Shown piece by piece: positions 1 to 6,379 of a stretch of 7,878 bases of DNA. The stretch comes from Alphaproteobacteria bacterium. Its GTDB lineage: Bacteria; Pseudomonadota; Alphaproteobacteria; Rs-D84. The position numbers and the translations under genes were made by a program. How positions within the stretch are numbered: the stretch's first letter is position 1; the number at the start of each line of letters is the position of its first letter. Where the stretch lies: the NCBI GenBank assembly GCA_024402835.1, contig JAKSSZ010000024.1, forward strand, positions 1 through 7,878, written 5' to 3'. The notes under the pieces are model-generated. The model was not told where the DNA came from. It saw only the letters and a list, made by a program, of their open reading frames with translations, and made no database searches.

Positions 1-1
1 T

Positions 2-2332
2 TTTATTACAAAAATCAATGGTGTTTCGTATGCTGGTGTAAAAGGGGATACTGTTATAGATTTAACAAGTATAGATTCTGTTATATTACCCAGTGCATAT
101 TCTATGGATGAGTCTGGTTCGTTGGTTTTGGCTAAACAACAACAAAATACAAACTATAAAAATTATATTGCTTTGAATAATGCTTTGACTTTAACAGATA
201 CAAATTATAAGTCCAAAGTTGATGTAATTGCTAATTCATCTGTGATACCAACTTTATATAGTAATGATACTGCAACTTTATATGATGCATTGGGGTTTTC
301 AGATAAACAATCAGATTTACAAACAAATTTTTATAATTTGGTACACAATTATTATGATACACAAACAGAATCAACAGAAAATGAAATTGCAAACTTTTAT
401 AAAAAATTAAGCGTTTCAAATGCTATTGCTGTATTTTCAACAGGTCGTTTTGTTGATGATTTACCATCTGTAAAAGAGGCTACTTTTGAAAATGCAGCTC
501 CTTTGATTTTCGATGGAATACAAAATAATTTTGTTTCTGTTGTTGCTGTTGGTATGAGTGGAAATGGTACAGCTGATTATGTTGGCTCTGACATATCTGC
601 TTATGCACCATCAAATAAAATTACTTTATCTGCATGGGGACAAGATACCGATATGGACGGAACAACTGAATATTATAAATCTCGTATTTGTGGTGTTGCG
701 GGACTTGGTGTTTCTGATTCTGTAAATCCATGGTGTTTTGCATCTGCTGGTATAACAGATGAATTGGCTGTTTCATCGGCTGCTGCTGCAATTGGTGTTG
801 TTAAATCTGCGTTTGGTGATGCACCAAAGTTCATAGGTAATGAAAATCAATATGTTTTATCGTTATTGGCTTTAACAGCAGATGGACCATATTTGGCAAC
901 TGATTCTGATGGAAACGCTTTCAATGTTTCTACAGATTCTTCAACAGGTGTTGAAACTTATGCTGTTGCTGAATATCTACGAAATAAATATCTATTACCA
1001 AATCAATATCGGTGGACAACTGATAAAGAGTATTTAACAAAATTCAAAGAAGTATATGGTTATGGTTTAATAAATTTAGAAAGGGCATTAACCCCCAGCA
1101 AAAATGTTTATTTTTATAACGGAAAATATATTGTTTCTAACAAAGGAAACGCTTATTGGCGTTCAGCATCAAATACAATGTTGAATCTGTCTGGCGCATT
1201 TAATTTGGGACAACAAAAGATAAAAACATCGTACTATGATGTGTTATCCAGTTCAGATTTAAGTTTCCAATTACCTCGTGTTTGGACGGATGAAATATCT
1301 TTGGGAACAAATAATAAACATGGTTTATATATGGGTGATGTTTTGGGTGAATTTAATGTAGATACAAAAAAACACACTATGCAAAAAATTGGAAAAAATA
1401 TTGAATTTGATATGCAGATTTCAGAACGTACATACAATGATAAATATAATGGTTTGGATAGATTACATTTTGGATATGCTGAAAATAATATGAATATAGA
1501 TTTTGATTACCAGTATAAATTTACAAATGGCGAATCCAGATTTGATGGTCGTGCAAATGGTATTTTGGCATTGGCTTCAAATACTTTATCTTCAAATTTT
1601 GCATATAAAGTTGGGCAATTTGAATTTGGTGGTTCTGCTTTTTCTGGTAATATCACAGATGATAATTTGTTGGAAAATGACCCAACAATATCGGCACAAT
1701 TTGAATCAGCGCGTCTTGGTTTTGTAAATGGTGGCAGTATGAATATGGGGTATTCTAATCATAATTTACAATTTAATATGTCTGCTGGAATTATGAATGA
1801 ATCAGATACCATATTGGGGACATATACTGGTGGTTTATTATCTTTATCTGGTGGAAAAACTCAATATGTTGATACTTCTCTAAGATATTCTTTTACTGAT
1901 AATATCAATATGTTTATGCGTGGAACTTTTGGAAATACGACAACAGATATAACAGGTGGCATTATTACAAATATATCTGATTTACGTTCAAATGCTTTTG
2001 CTATTGGACTTGATATAAATAATTTCAATATTACTTTGTCTGAACCTTTGGCAATAACAAATGGAAAAATGGGATATGGATATGCAGATTATATTATAAC
2101 AGAAAATTCTTTTGGCAATTATGATTTAACAATAACAAATGCACATACAGAAAATATAGATTTGTCCGTAGATAAACGCGAATTTAGATTAAATACATCA
2201 TATAAATATGCCGTAACAGATTTTACAGATGCTGGTCTTGGGCTTATATATCGTGTTAATCCAAATAATACAGATGATTTTGGAAACGAAACTATATTGA
2301 TGTTTAAATTACATCACCGTTTGGGAATATAA
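2..2332 (+). CDS. Subtilase-like (S8 family) autotransporter, C-terminal part, 5' end outside the window
   Basis: The reading frame is open from the left edge, so the ATG at 104 is probably internal and the signal peptide lies upstream. About 776 residues are visible. The first third resembles the end of an S8 autotransporter passenger: a VFSTGR segment (431-448) where active members have V-x-A-A-G-N, then AAPLIFDGI and VSVVAVG (the usual P-x-L then V-x-A-V pattern), a CGVAG...NPWCFASAG stretch (686-751) like the CG-A...WC-AAPG motif, and VSSAAAAIGVVKS (770-808) like the helix after the catalytic serine. YGYGLINLERAL (about 1058-1093) matches the usual passenger end. The last 300 or so residues alternate polar and hydrophobic as in an outer-membrane beta-barrel, and include a LSEPLAITNG segment like the LSQPLRV-G motif of these barrels. 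The final residue is Ile, not the usual Phe. The serine and oxyanion asparagine appear to be replaced, so it may be a non-proteolytic surface protein. The catalytic Asp and His would lie upstream and cannot be judged. Confidence 0.8.
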   Translation, partial: FITKINGVSYAGVKGDTVIDLTSIDSVILPSAYSMDESGSLVLAKQQQNTNYKNYIALNNALTLTDTNYKSKVDVIANSSVIPTLYSNDTATLYDALGFSDKQSDLQTNFYNLVHNYYDTQTESTENEIANFYKKLSVSNAIAVFSTGRFVDDLPSVKEATFENAAPLIFDGIQNNFVSVVAVGMSGNGTADYVGSDISAYAPSNKITLSAWGQDTDMDGTTEYYKSRICGVAGLGVSDSVNPWCFASAGITDELAVSSAAAAIGVVKSAFGDAPKFIGNENQYVLSLLALTADGPYLATDSDGNAFNVSTDSSTGVETYAVAEYLRNKYLLPNQYRWTTDKEYLTKFKEVYGYGLINLERALTPSKNVYFYNGKYIVSNKGNAYWRSASNTMLNLSGAFNLGQQKIKTSYYDVLSSSDLSFQLPRVWTDEISLGTNNKHGLYMGDVLGEFNVDTKKHTMQKIGKNIEFDMQISERTYNDKYNGLDRLHFGYAENNMNIDFDYQYKFTNGESRFDGRANGILALASNTLSSNFAYKVGQFEFGGSAFSGNITDDNLLENDPTISAQFESARLGFVNGGSMNMGYSNHNLQFNMSAGIMNESDTILGTYTGGLLSLSGGKTQYVDTSLRYSFTDNINMFMRGTFGNTTTDITGGIITNISDLRSNAFAIGLDINNFNITLSEPLAITNGKMGYGYADYIITENSFGNYDLTITNAHTENIDLSVDKREFRLNTSYKYAVTDFTDAGLGLIYRVNPNNTDDFGNETILMFKLHHRLGI

Positions 2333-2347
2333 AATAATTCCGTTTTT
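2324..2347 (+). terminator. Weak candidate intrinsic terminator after the autotransporter gene
   Basis: GGAAT at 2324-2328 can pair with ATTCC at 2337-2341 around an 8-base AT loop, followed by G and five T (2343-2347). The stop codon TAA (2330-2332) lies in the loop. The stem is only 5 bp, so termination would be inefficient, but placement at a gene end and just before the next promoter is sensible. Confidence 0.4.
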
Positions 2348-2348
2348 A

Positions 2349-2376
2349 TTGACTTATCATAAAAGATTTATACAAT
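2349..2376 (+). promoter_or_regulatory. Predicted sigma70-like promoter for the 153-residue gene
   Basis: TTGACT (2349-2354) and TACAAT (2371-2376) are separated by 16 bp, each one mismatch from the TTGACA and TATAAT consensus. Transcription would start near 2383, giving a leader of about 35 bases before the ATG at 2417. This is the best promoter match in the window and suggests the gene is transcribed independently of the autotransporter. AT-rich DNA gives chance matches, but both boxes and the spacing agree here. Confidence 0.6.
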
Positions 2377-2416
2377 AAATCTGCTTAATTACACGTGCAG
2401 TGTTAAAAATAATGAT

Positions 2417-2878
2417 ATGAATACAGAAAAAGATAAAATAGAAATACAATTATTACTAGATTTTATGCTTGCTAATTCTGGCAATGTTTTATTATCTGAA
2501 ATAGATTTTCCAAAAAAATCCGGAAATTTATTAAACAGAAAAGAATTATTTTTACAAAATGTAGGCAGAATTTGTATTTACAGATACTTTGATGAATCAC
2601 ATGATGTTCAAATACCTGTTCATACGGTATTTTACGGATTAAATACAAAACCTAAAATATACAAAAAAATATCGGACTCTCGTTTAATGTGGCATGCTAT
2701 AATGACCGCTTATAAAATAGAGCAAACTAACAAGAATATAAAAACGCTATCTTTAACGGATGATATTCCTGTGAAACGTATATTACAAAATCAGTATTTG
2801 TTTGATAAAAAAGTTAAAAATCTATACGATGCCAGACAGGATTTCTTGGCACACAAATATCAAAATAAAGTTAAATAA
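2417..2878 (+). CDS. Uncharacterised 153-residue protein, possible HEPN-like C-terminus
   Basis: I do not recognise the family. The protein is Lys- and Asn-rich, has no signal peptide or membrane segment, and is probably cytoplasmic. The N-terminal half contains a predicted strand-rich stretch (residues 50-75, GRICIYRYF to TVFYGL). The C-terminal half looks helical and ends with LYDARQDFLAHKYQNK. There R140 and H146 form an R-x5-H spacing reminiscent of HEPN RNase domains such as the AbiU2 type, where an R-D-K-x-x-A-H pattern is typical. That resemblance rests on one short motif and is speculative. No clear Shine-Dalgarno sequence precedes the ATG; a TTGACT/TACAAT promoter lies 40-70 bases upstream. 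The gene converges on grpE with 7 bp between stop codons. It is likely a real gene, given the full-length frame, promoter and fit between neighbours. Confidence 0.7.
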   Translation: MNTEKDKIEIQLLLDFMLANSGNVLLSEIDFPKKSGNLLNRKELFLQNVGRICIYRYFDESHDVQIPVHTVFYGLNTKPKIYKKISDSRLMWHAIMTAYKIEQTNKNIKTLSLTDDIPVKRILQNQYLFDKKVKNLYDARQDFLAHKYQNKVK

Positions 2879-2885
2879 TTCTGTT

Positions 2886-3422
2886 TTATTTAGATACGAT
2901 AACCATAGCGCTTCTTAAAACACTATCACCGAACATATAGCCAGATTGCATTTCTTCAATAATCGTATTTGTCTTTGTTTCTGGTGTTGGTTTATCTATC
3001 ATTTGTATAGCATTATGAAATTGTGGATTTAAAACTTGTCCGACACTTTCTATTTTAACAATTCCTATTTGGGCAAAAACATTATTTATCGCTTGAAAAA
3101 TAGATTTTAACCCTTCATCTTCGGGATTATGTTTAATTGCCATTTCTATTGCATCCATTATTGGTAGTATTTTGCAGGCAATACCCATTGCGCGATTACG
3201 GGATACAGATTCAATATCAATACTTGCACGGCGACGTGTATTCTCTAATTCTGCGGCTACACGTAAATACTTATCTTTTAATTCAGCAATTTGAGCATTT
3301 AATTCTTCTATTATTTTTGTATTATCGTTGTTTTCAGTGTTTTCTGTATTTTCACTAACATTTTCTTCTTTGGCGCTATCAACAGATACTTCATCTATTA
3401 TTACTTCTTTGTTTTCTTCCAT
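2886..3422 (-). CDS. grpE: GrpE, nucleotide exchange factor of the DnaK chaperone
   Basis: GrpE is a cytoplasmic homodimer that releases ADP from DnaK (Hsp70) during protein folding. At 178 residues the length is usual for the family. An acidic, Glu/Asn-rich disordered N-terminus (residues 1-35) leads into a long coiled-coil helix with the KYLRVAAELENTRRR signature (about 50-64), then a four-helix region and the C-terminal beta domain. The beta domain carries LNPQFHNAIQMI and MQSGYMFGDSVLRSAMVIVSK-like signature elements (the last at the extreme C-terminus), matching the family P-x-x-H-x-A and Q-x-G-Y-x-x-x-x-x-x-L-R-x-A patterns. The ATG at 3422 follows an AGGAA ribosome binding site (3431-3435) with 8-base spacing. 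It is the second gene of an operon with tpiA (18 bp gap). Neither hrcA nor dnaK, its more common partners, is adjacent. Confidence 0.96.
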   Translation of the reverse strand: MEENKEVIIDEVSVDSAKEENVSENTENTENNDNTKIIEELNAQIAELKDKYLRVAAELENTRRRASIDIESVSRNRAMGIACKILPIMDAIEMAIKHNPEDEGLKSIFQAINNVFAQIGIVKIESVGQVLNPQFHNAIQMIDKPTPETKTNTIIEEMQSGYMFGDSVLRSAMVIVSK

Positions 3423-3440
3423 AATTTATATTCCTATTGT

Positions 3441-4145
3441 TTACTTTACTTGTTCTATTATAGGTAAAAATGTTTCTGTTTTCAAGGATGCTGCCCCAAC
3501 TAATAAGCCATCAACGTATTTTATTGACGCAATTTGTTTTGCATTTTGTCCCGTAATGCTTCCGCCATAAATAATTTGTGGTATTGGACGATGATTTGTT
3601 TTGAAAAATTTATAAATAAATTCGTGGACAGATTTAATTTCTATTTTTGTTGGTGTTTTCCCCGTCCCGATTGCCCATCGTGGTTCGTATGCAATAATAA
3701 TCGGTTTGTTTGTTATTGGGACACATACGGACAAATTCTTTTCAATTACTTTTAATGTTTCATTATTTGCTTTTTCTGTTTCTGTTTCTCCTATACAAAT
3801 AATAGGAATTAAGTTTACATTTAAAGCATTTTCAACTTTTTGACGTATTTGTTTAAGTGTTTCCTTGTAATATAATCTGCGTTCGCTATGCCCAATGATG
3901 ACATATTCTGCACCGGTTTCTTTTATCATTTTTGCCGAAATTTCACCCGTAAACGCACCACCCGTAAACTGACTAACATTTTGCGCACCAAAATGAACGA
4001 CTGATGTTTTTTTTCTTGATAATGATGTAAATGGAACACATAGTACAATTTTGTTTTTTGTGTTGTTTTTTTGCAGTTTTTGAATAAGTTCTGCTTGATA
4101 CTTGCTTGGACTATTCATTTTCCAATTACCAATAATAATTTTCAT
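3441..4145 (-). CDS. tpiA: Triosephosphate isomerase
   Basis: This enzyme interconverts dihydroxyacetone phosphate and glyceraldehyde 3-phosphate in glycolysis and gluconeogenesis; it is a cytoplasmic TIM barrel, normally a dimer. The family landmarks are in order: GNWKMN with catalytic Lys9, FGAQNVS (52-58), GAFTGEIS (63-70), IGHSERR with catalytic His86, AYEPRWAIGTGKTPT with catalytic Glu154, and the phosphate-binding YGGSI (193-197) and GLLVGAASL (213-221). At 234 residues it is slightly shorter than the usual 250 or so, with all catalytic residues intact. The Arg after E-P replaces the common Val in the flexible loop region. The ATG at 4145 has a good AAGGAAGGA ribosome binding site. It is the first gene of a tpiA-grpE operon, divergent from ppiD with 65 bp between the starts. 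Confidence 0.97.
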   Translation of the reverse strand: MKIIIGNWKMNSPSKYQAELIQKLQKNNTKNKIVLCVPFTSLSRKKTSVVHFGAQNVSQFTGGAFTGEISAKMIKETGAEYVIIGHSERRLYYKETLKQIRQKVENALNVNLIPIICIGETETEKANNETLKVIEKNLSVCVPITNKPIIIAYEPRWAIGTGKTPTKIEIKSVHEFIYKFFKTNHRPIPQIIYGGSITGQNAKQIASIKYVDGLLVGAASLKTETFLPIIEQVK

Positions 4146-4162
4146 ATTCCTTCCTTTTTTCG

Positions 4163-4192
4163 TTGATTTTAATCATACTATTTTGCTATGGT
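4163..4192 (+). promoter_or_regulatory. Weak candidate promoter for ppiD, overlapping the tpiA promoter
   Basis: TTGATT (4163-4168) and TATGGT (4187-4192) are 18 bp apart on the plus strand. Each box has four matches to consensus. The start site would be close to 4199, leaving about a dozen bases before the ATG at 4211, just enough for the AGGTG ribosome binding site. It would overlap the tpiA promoter face to face. The match is weak and the true promoter could differ. Confidence 0.25.
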
Positions 4193-4199
4193 AACGCAA
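4172..4199 (-). promoter_or_regulatory. Predicted promoter for the tpiA-grpE operon
   Basis: On the minus strand TTGCGT (4194-4199) and TATGAT (4172-4177) are separated by 16 bp. The start site would be near 4165, leaving a leader of about 20 bases that contains the GGAAGG ribosome binding site (4149-4154). The only other upstream DNA is the 65 bp shared with ppiD, so the promoter must lie here or inside ppiD. Confidence 0.5.
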
Positions 4200-4210
4200 A
4201 AGGTGATAAA

Positions 4211-5626
4211 ATGCTAGAATATTTAAGAAATGCTGCTGATAAAACATGGGCAAAAGTTTTAATGTTTATTTTAATTTTCAGTTTCGTTGGCTGGGGTGCC
4301 GCTGAATGGATATTTAGTGGGGGAACTCGTGATACAACAATTTTAACCATAGGTGGTGAAACGGTATCTGTTCAACAATTTAATGCTGAAAAAAGCAAAC
4401 AGTTATCCATGATGACCAAAGATCAACAACGTCTTGTATATACCGATCCTATTAAAGCCGGTGAATTATCTCAATCCATATTACAAACATTAACAATGAA
4501 TCAACTTGCATTAAATAAAGCCAAAGATTTCGGTTTCGTTGTTTCTGATAAGCGAATCGCTAACGAAATTCGTACTCAATATCCAGAGTTTCAAAATCAA
4601 GGACAGTTTTCACAAGTTTTATTTGATATGGTATTAAGAAATTCTGGAATCACAGAACAAGAATTTGCAAATATCTTGCGCGCAAGTATTTTGCGTCAAA
4701 TGGCAATAGGTTCTACAACTGTTCCTTTAAAGATACCAGATTTTGCTGTTACAGCGGCATATAATGCACGTTATGCAAAACGTGAAATACAATATTCTGT
4801 TGTTCTTTTTAAAGATTTTGTTGGGGCTGTTCCAACAGATGAACAATTAAAAGATTATTATGCTCAGCATCCTAAAATGTTACCAGAAACACGTTCTGTT
4901 TCTTATGTTTTTGTTTCTGCAAATATGGACAAACCAGATGAATATGATGCTGGTTTCAAAAAAGCACAAGGATTGGAAGATATGATTATTTCTGGGGAAA
5001 CAATGGAACATTCGGCAAATAAAATGAAAGCAAAATATGTTAAACTTCCTAAAATTGCACGTAATGGTAATATGAATGATAAATTAATTACTCCAGAAAT
5101 TATTTCAAAAATATTTTCTTTGGATATTGGTCAAGAAAGTGAATTAATTGAATTAAAGAAAGGTTTTATCATATTACGTGTTGACGATATTATATCTGAA
5201 CATACCGCAGAATTTGAAAGTGTAAAAAAAGATTTGATAGCTGATTGGAAAAAATCTCAACAACGTAAAAATGCTTATGTCAAAGCAAATGAAACTTTAC
5301 TTAAATTAAATAATAAAGAAGATATTTCTGGATTAAAAAAATCTATAATTACCAGAACCGAAGGTGCACCATTACAAGTTTTAAGTTCAGTATTTGCTGA
5401 AAATATAGGAAACAATATATTGGTTGAAACATCAGATGCTTTTTATGTTGTTCGCATAGTAAATGAAACAGCACCACAAATGAATTCTAAAATGGCAGAT
5501 ACAATTCGTAAAGAATTGGAAAAAATGTCTTTGCGTTATACCCAAGATGATTATATTCAATTTTTGAAAAGGCATTATTCTGTAAAGTTTAACGAAAAGA
5601 CTTTTAATAGATTTATTAACAGATAA
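4211..5626 (+). CDS. ppiD: PpiD-like periplasmic chaperone (SurA_N and parvulin-type domains), membrane-anchored
   Basis: PpiD proteins sit in the inner membrane next to the Sec translocon and assist folding of exported proteins in the periplasm. The start is ATG 4211, preceded by AGGTG at 4201-4205. An in-frame TTG at 4163 is rejected because MLEYLRNAADKTWAKVL is the typical PpiD N-terminus. A single membrane helix spans about residues 14-34 (VLMFILIFSFVGWGAAEWIF). Residues 40-200 form the SurA_N-like chaperone region, including the V-S-x-x-x-F-N pattern and a QLALNKAKDFGFVVSDKRI helix-turn segment. Residues 225-327 resemble a parvulin domain ending in IFSLDIGQESELIELKKGF and IILRVDDI, but the catalytic core looks degenerate, so isomerase activity is doubtful, as in other PpiD proteins. 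At 471 residues it is shorter than the usual 600 or more. It is divergent from tpiA, an arrangement seen in Alphaproteobacteria, and is followed by recO 31 bp downstream. Confidence 0.87.
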   Translation: MLEYLRNAADKTWAKVLMFILIFSFVGWGAAEWIFSGGTRDTTILTIGGETVSVQQFNAEKSKQLSMMTKDQQRLVYTDPIKAGELSQSILQTLTMNQLALNKAKDFGFVVSDKRIANEIRTQYPEFQNQGQFSQVLFDMVLRNSGITEQEFANILRASILRQMAIGSTTVPLKIPDFAVTAAYNARYAKREIQYSVVLFKDFVGAVPTDEQLKDYYAQHPKMLPETRSVSYVFVSANMDKPDEYDAGFKKAQGLEDMIISGETMEHSANKMKAKYVKLPKIARNGNMNDKLITPEIISKIFSLDIGQESELIELKKGFIILRVDDIISEHTAEFESVKKDLIADWKKSQQRKNAYVKANETLLKLNNKEDISGLKKSIITRTEGAPLQVLSSVFAENIGNNILVETSDAFYVVRIVNETAPQMNSKMADTIRKELEKMSLRYTQDDYIQFLKRHYSVKFNEKTFNRFINR

Positions 5627-5657
5627 TAGTGTTTATTATTTTGTTATCTATATATAT

Positions 5658-6305
5658 ATGCAACTAGAATCATTTGGTATTTTAATAGATTTATACCCGT
5701 TTTCTGAAAAGGACTTGTTTGTTCGTATTTTTTCTCGTGATAATGGAATTATAGTCGGGATAATACGTGGTGGAGCAATAGTAAAAAAGAACAGGGCTCT
5801 TGTTGGACAAATTGGACATTTTACATGGAACGCCAGATTGGAATCTCAATTGGGTGTTTTACATTGGGAGCCAGAACATAATTTATCAGCACCGTTAATA
5901 ATGAAAGTTGATTTGTTGAAATATATGAATTCGGCTTTTTCATTAATAAAATCTTTGATACCGGAACGTGCAGAATTTACAAATTTATATGACAATACAT
6001 TAAATTTCTTGCGACAATTACCACATAGCAAAAACGCATTACAAAGTTATTTGAATTGGGAAATGTTTTTTGTGGGGGAATTAGGATATGCTTTTGATTT
6101 ATCAAAGTGTTCGGGTTGTGGTACAAATGATAATTTAACTTTTTTATCACCACGAACTGGCCGTGCAGTATGTAGTAAATGCGCAGTTCCTTATATAAAT
6201 AAGTTATATAAATTACCCATAACAACAGATATAATGACCCACTTTATAGGAATGATATGTATGGGGCAGGGAATAGAGATTCCACAACAAAGAAAAATGT
6301 TATAA
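5658..6305 (+). CDS. recO: DNA repair protein RecO
   Basis: RecO works with RecR (and RecF) to load RecA on SSB-coated single-stranded DNA in gap repair, and also anneals complementary strands. The N-terminal OB-fold is recognisable from GILIDLYPFSEKDLFVRIFS (7-26) followed by GIIVGIIRGG (30-39). This matches the family pattern of an early E-x-D, then T/S-x-x-x-G and a G-x-x-R-G-like turn. A helical middle region follows. A zinc-binding site is formed by C151-S-G-C154 and C172-S-K-C175, typical of bacterial RecO. At 215 residues it is somewhat short, mostly by a brief C-terminus. The ATG at 5658 follows an alternating TA tract (5649-5658) with no Shine-Dalgarno sequence; no better start is visible. 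It is probably cotranscribed with ppiD. Confidence 0.92.
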   Translation: MQLESFGILIDLYPFSEKDLFVRIFSRDNGIIVGIIRGGAIVKKNRALVGQIGHFTWNARLESQLGVLHWEPEHNLSAPLIMKVDLLKYMNSAFSLIKSLIPERAEFTNLYDNTLNFLRQLPHSKNALQSYLNWEMFFVGELGYAFDLSKCSGCGTNDNLTFLSPRTGRAVCSKCAVPYINKLYKLPITTDIMTHFIGMICMGQGIEIPQQRKML

Positions 6306-6320
6306 AATTTCTTTTTTTTC

Positions 6321-6349
6321 TTGCATAAAAATAAAATTTTTTCTAAGAT
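6321..6349 (+). promoter_or_regulatory. Weak candidate promoter for the DsbA-family gene
   Basis: TTGCAT (6321-6326) and TAAGAT (6344-6349) are separated by 17 bp in the 74-bp gap between recO and the DsbA-family gene. The -35 box is poor and the -10 box has four matches. The gap plus the strong ribosome binding site of the next gene suggest separate transcription, but this exact site is uncertain. Confidence 0.3.
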
Positions 6350-6367
6350 TTCATTGTTCAAAACAAA

Positions 6368-6372
6368 AGGAG
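6368..6372 (+). promoter_or_regulatory. Strong ribosome binding site of the DsbA-family gene
   Basis: AGGAG lies 7 bases before the ATG at 6380. It is the closest match to the anti-Shine-Dalgarno sequence in the window and fixes the start, which adds a first hydrophobic segment to the protein. Confidence 0.85.
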
Positions 6373-6379
6373 AAAAACT

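Noticed and set aside
104..106. ATG 104 as the true start of the autotransporter
   Set aside because: The frame is open back to base 2, and a protein starting here would lack a signal peptide and the first half of the S8 domain.
2381..2400. CTGC...GCAG inverted repeat before the 153-residue gene as an operator
   Set aside because: Only four base pairs with a 12-base loop; expected by chance.
2862..2891. Hairpin between the 153-residue gene and grpE as a shared terminator
   Set aside because: The arms (AAATAAA and TTTATTT) contain only A and T, too weak for an intrinsic terminator.
3137..3755. Plus-strand frames over grpE and tpiA
   Set aside because: They are antisense shadows of two clearly identified genes, lack ribosome binding sites and show no family features.
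4163..4210. Upstream TTG start adding 16 residues to PpiD
   Set aside because: The extension would overlap the predicted tpiA promoter. The ATG at 4211 has a ribosome binding site and gives the typical PpiD N-terminus.
5846..6225. Minus-strand frames across recO
   Set aside because: RecO is recognisable on the plus strand with an intact zinc site; the antisense products resemble nothing and are low-complexity AT-derived.
6306..6322. T-rich tract after recO as an intrinsic terminator
   Set aside because: There is a run of T but no GC-containing stem in front of it.
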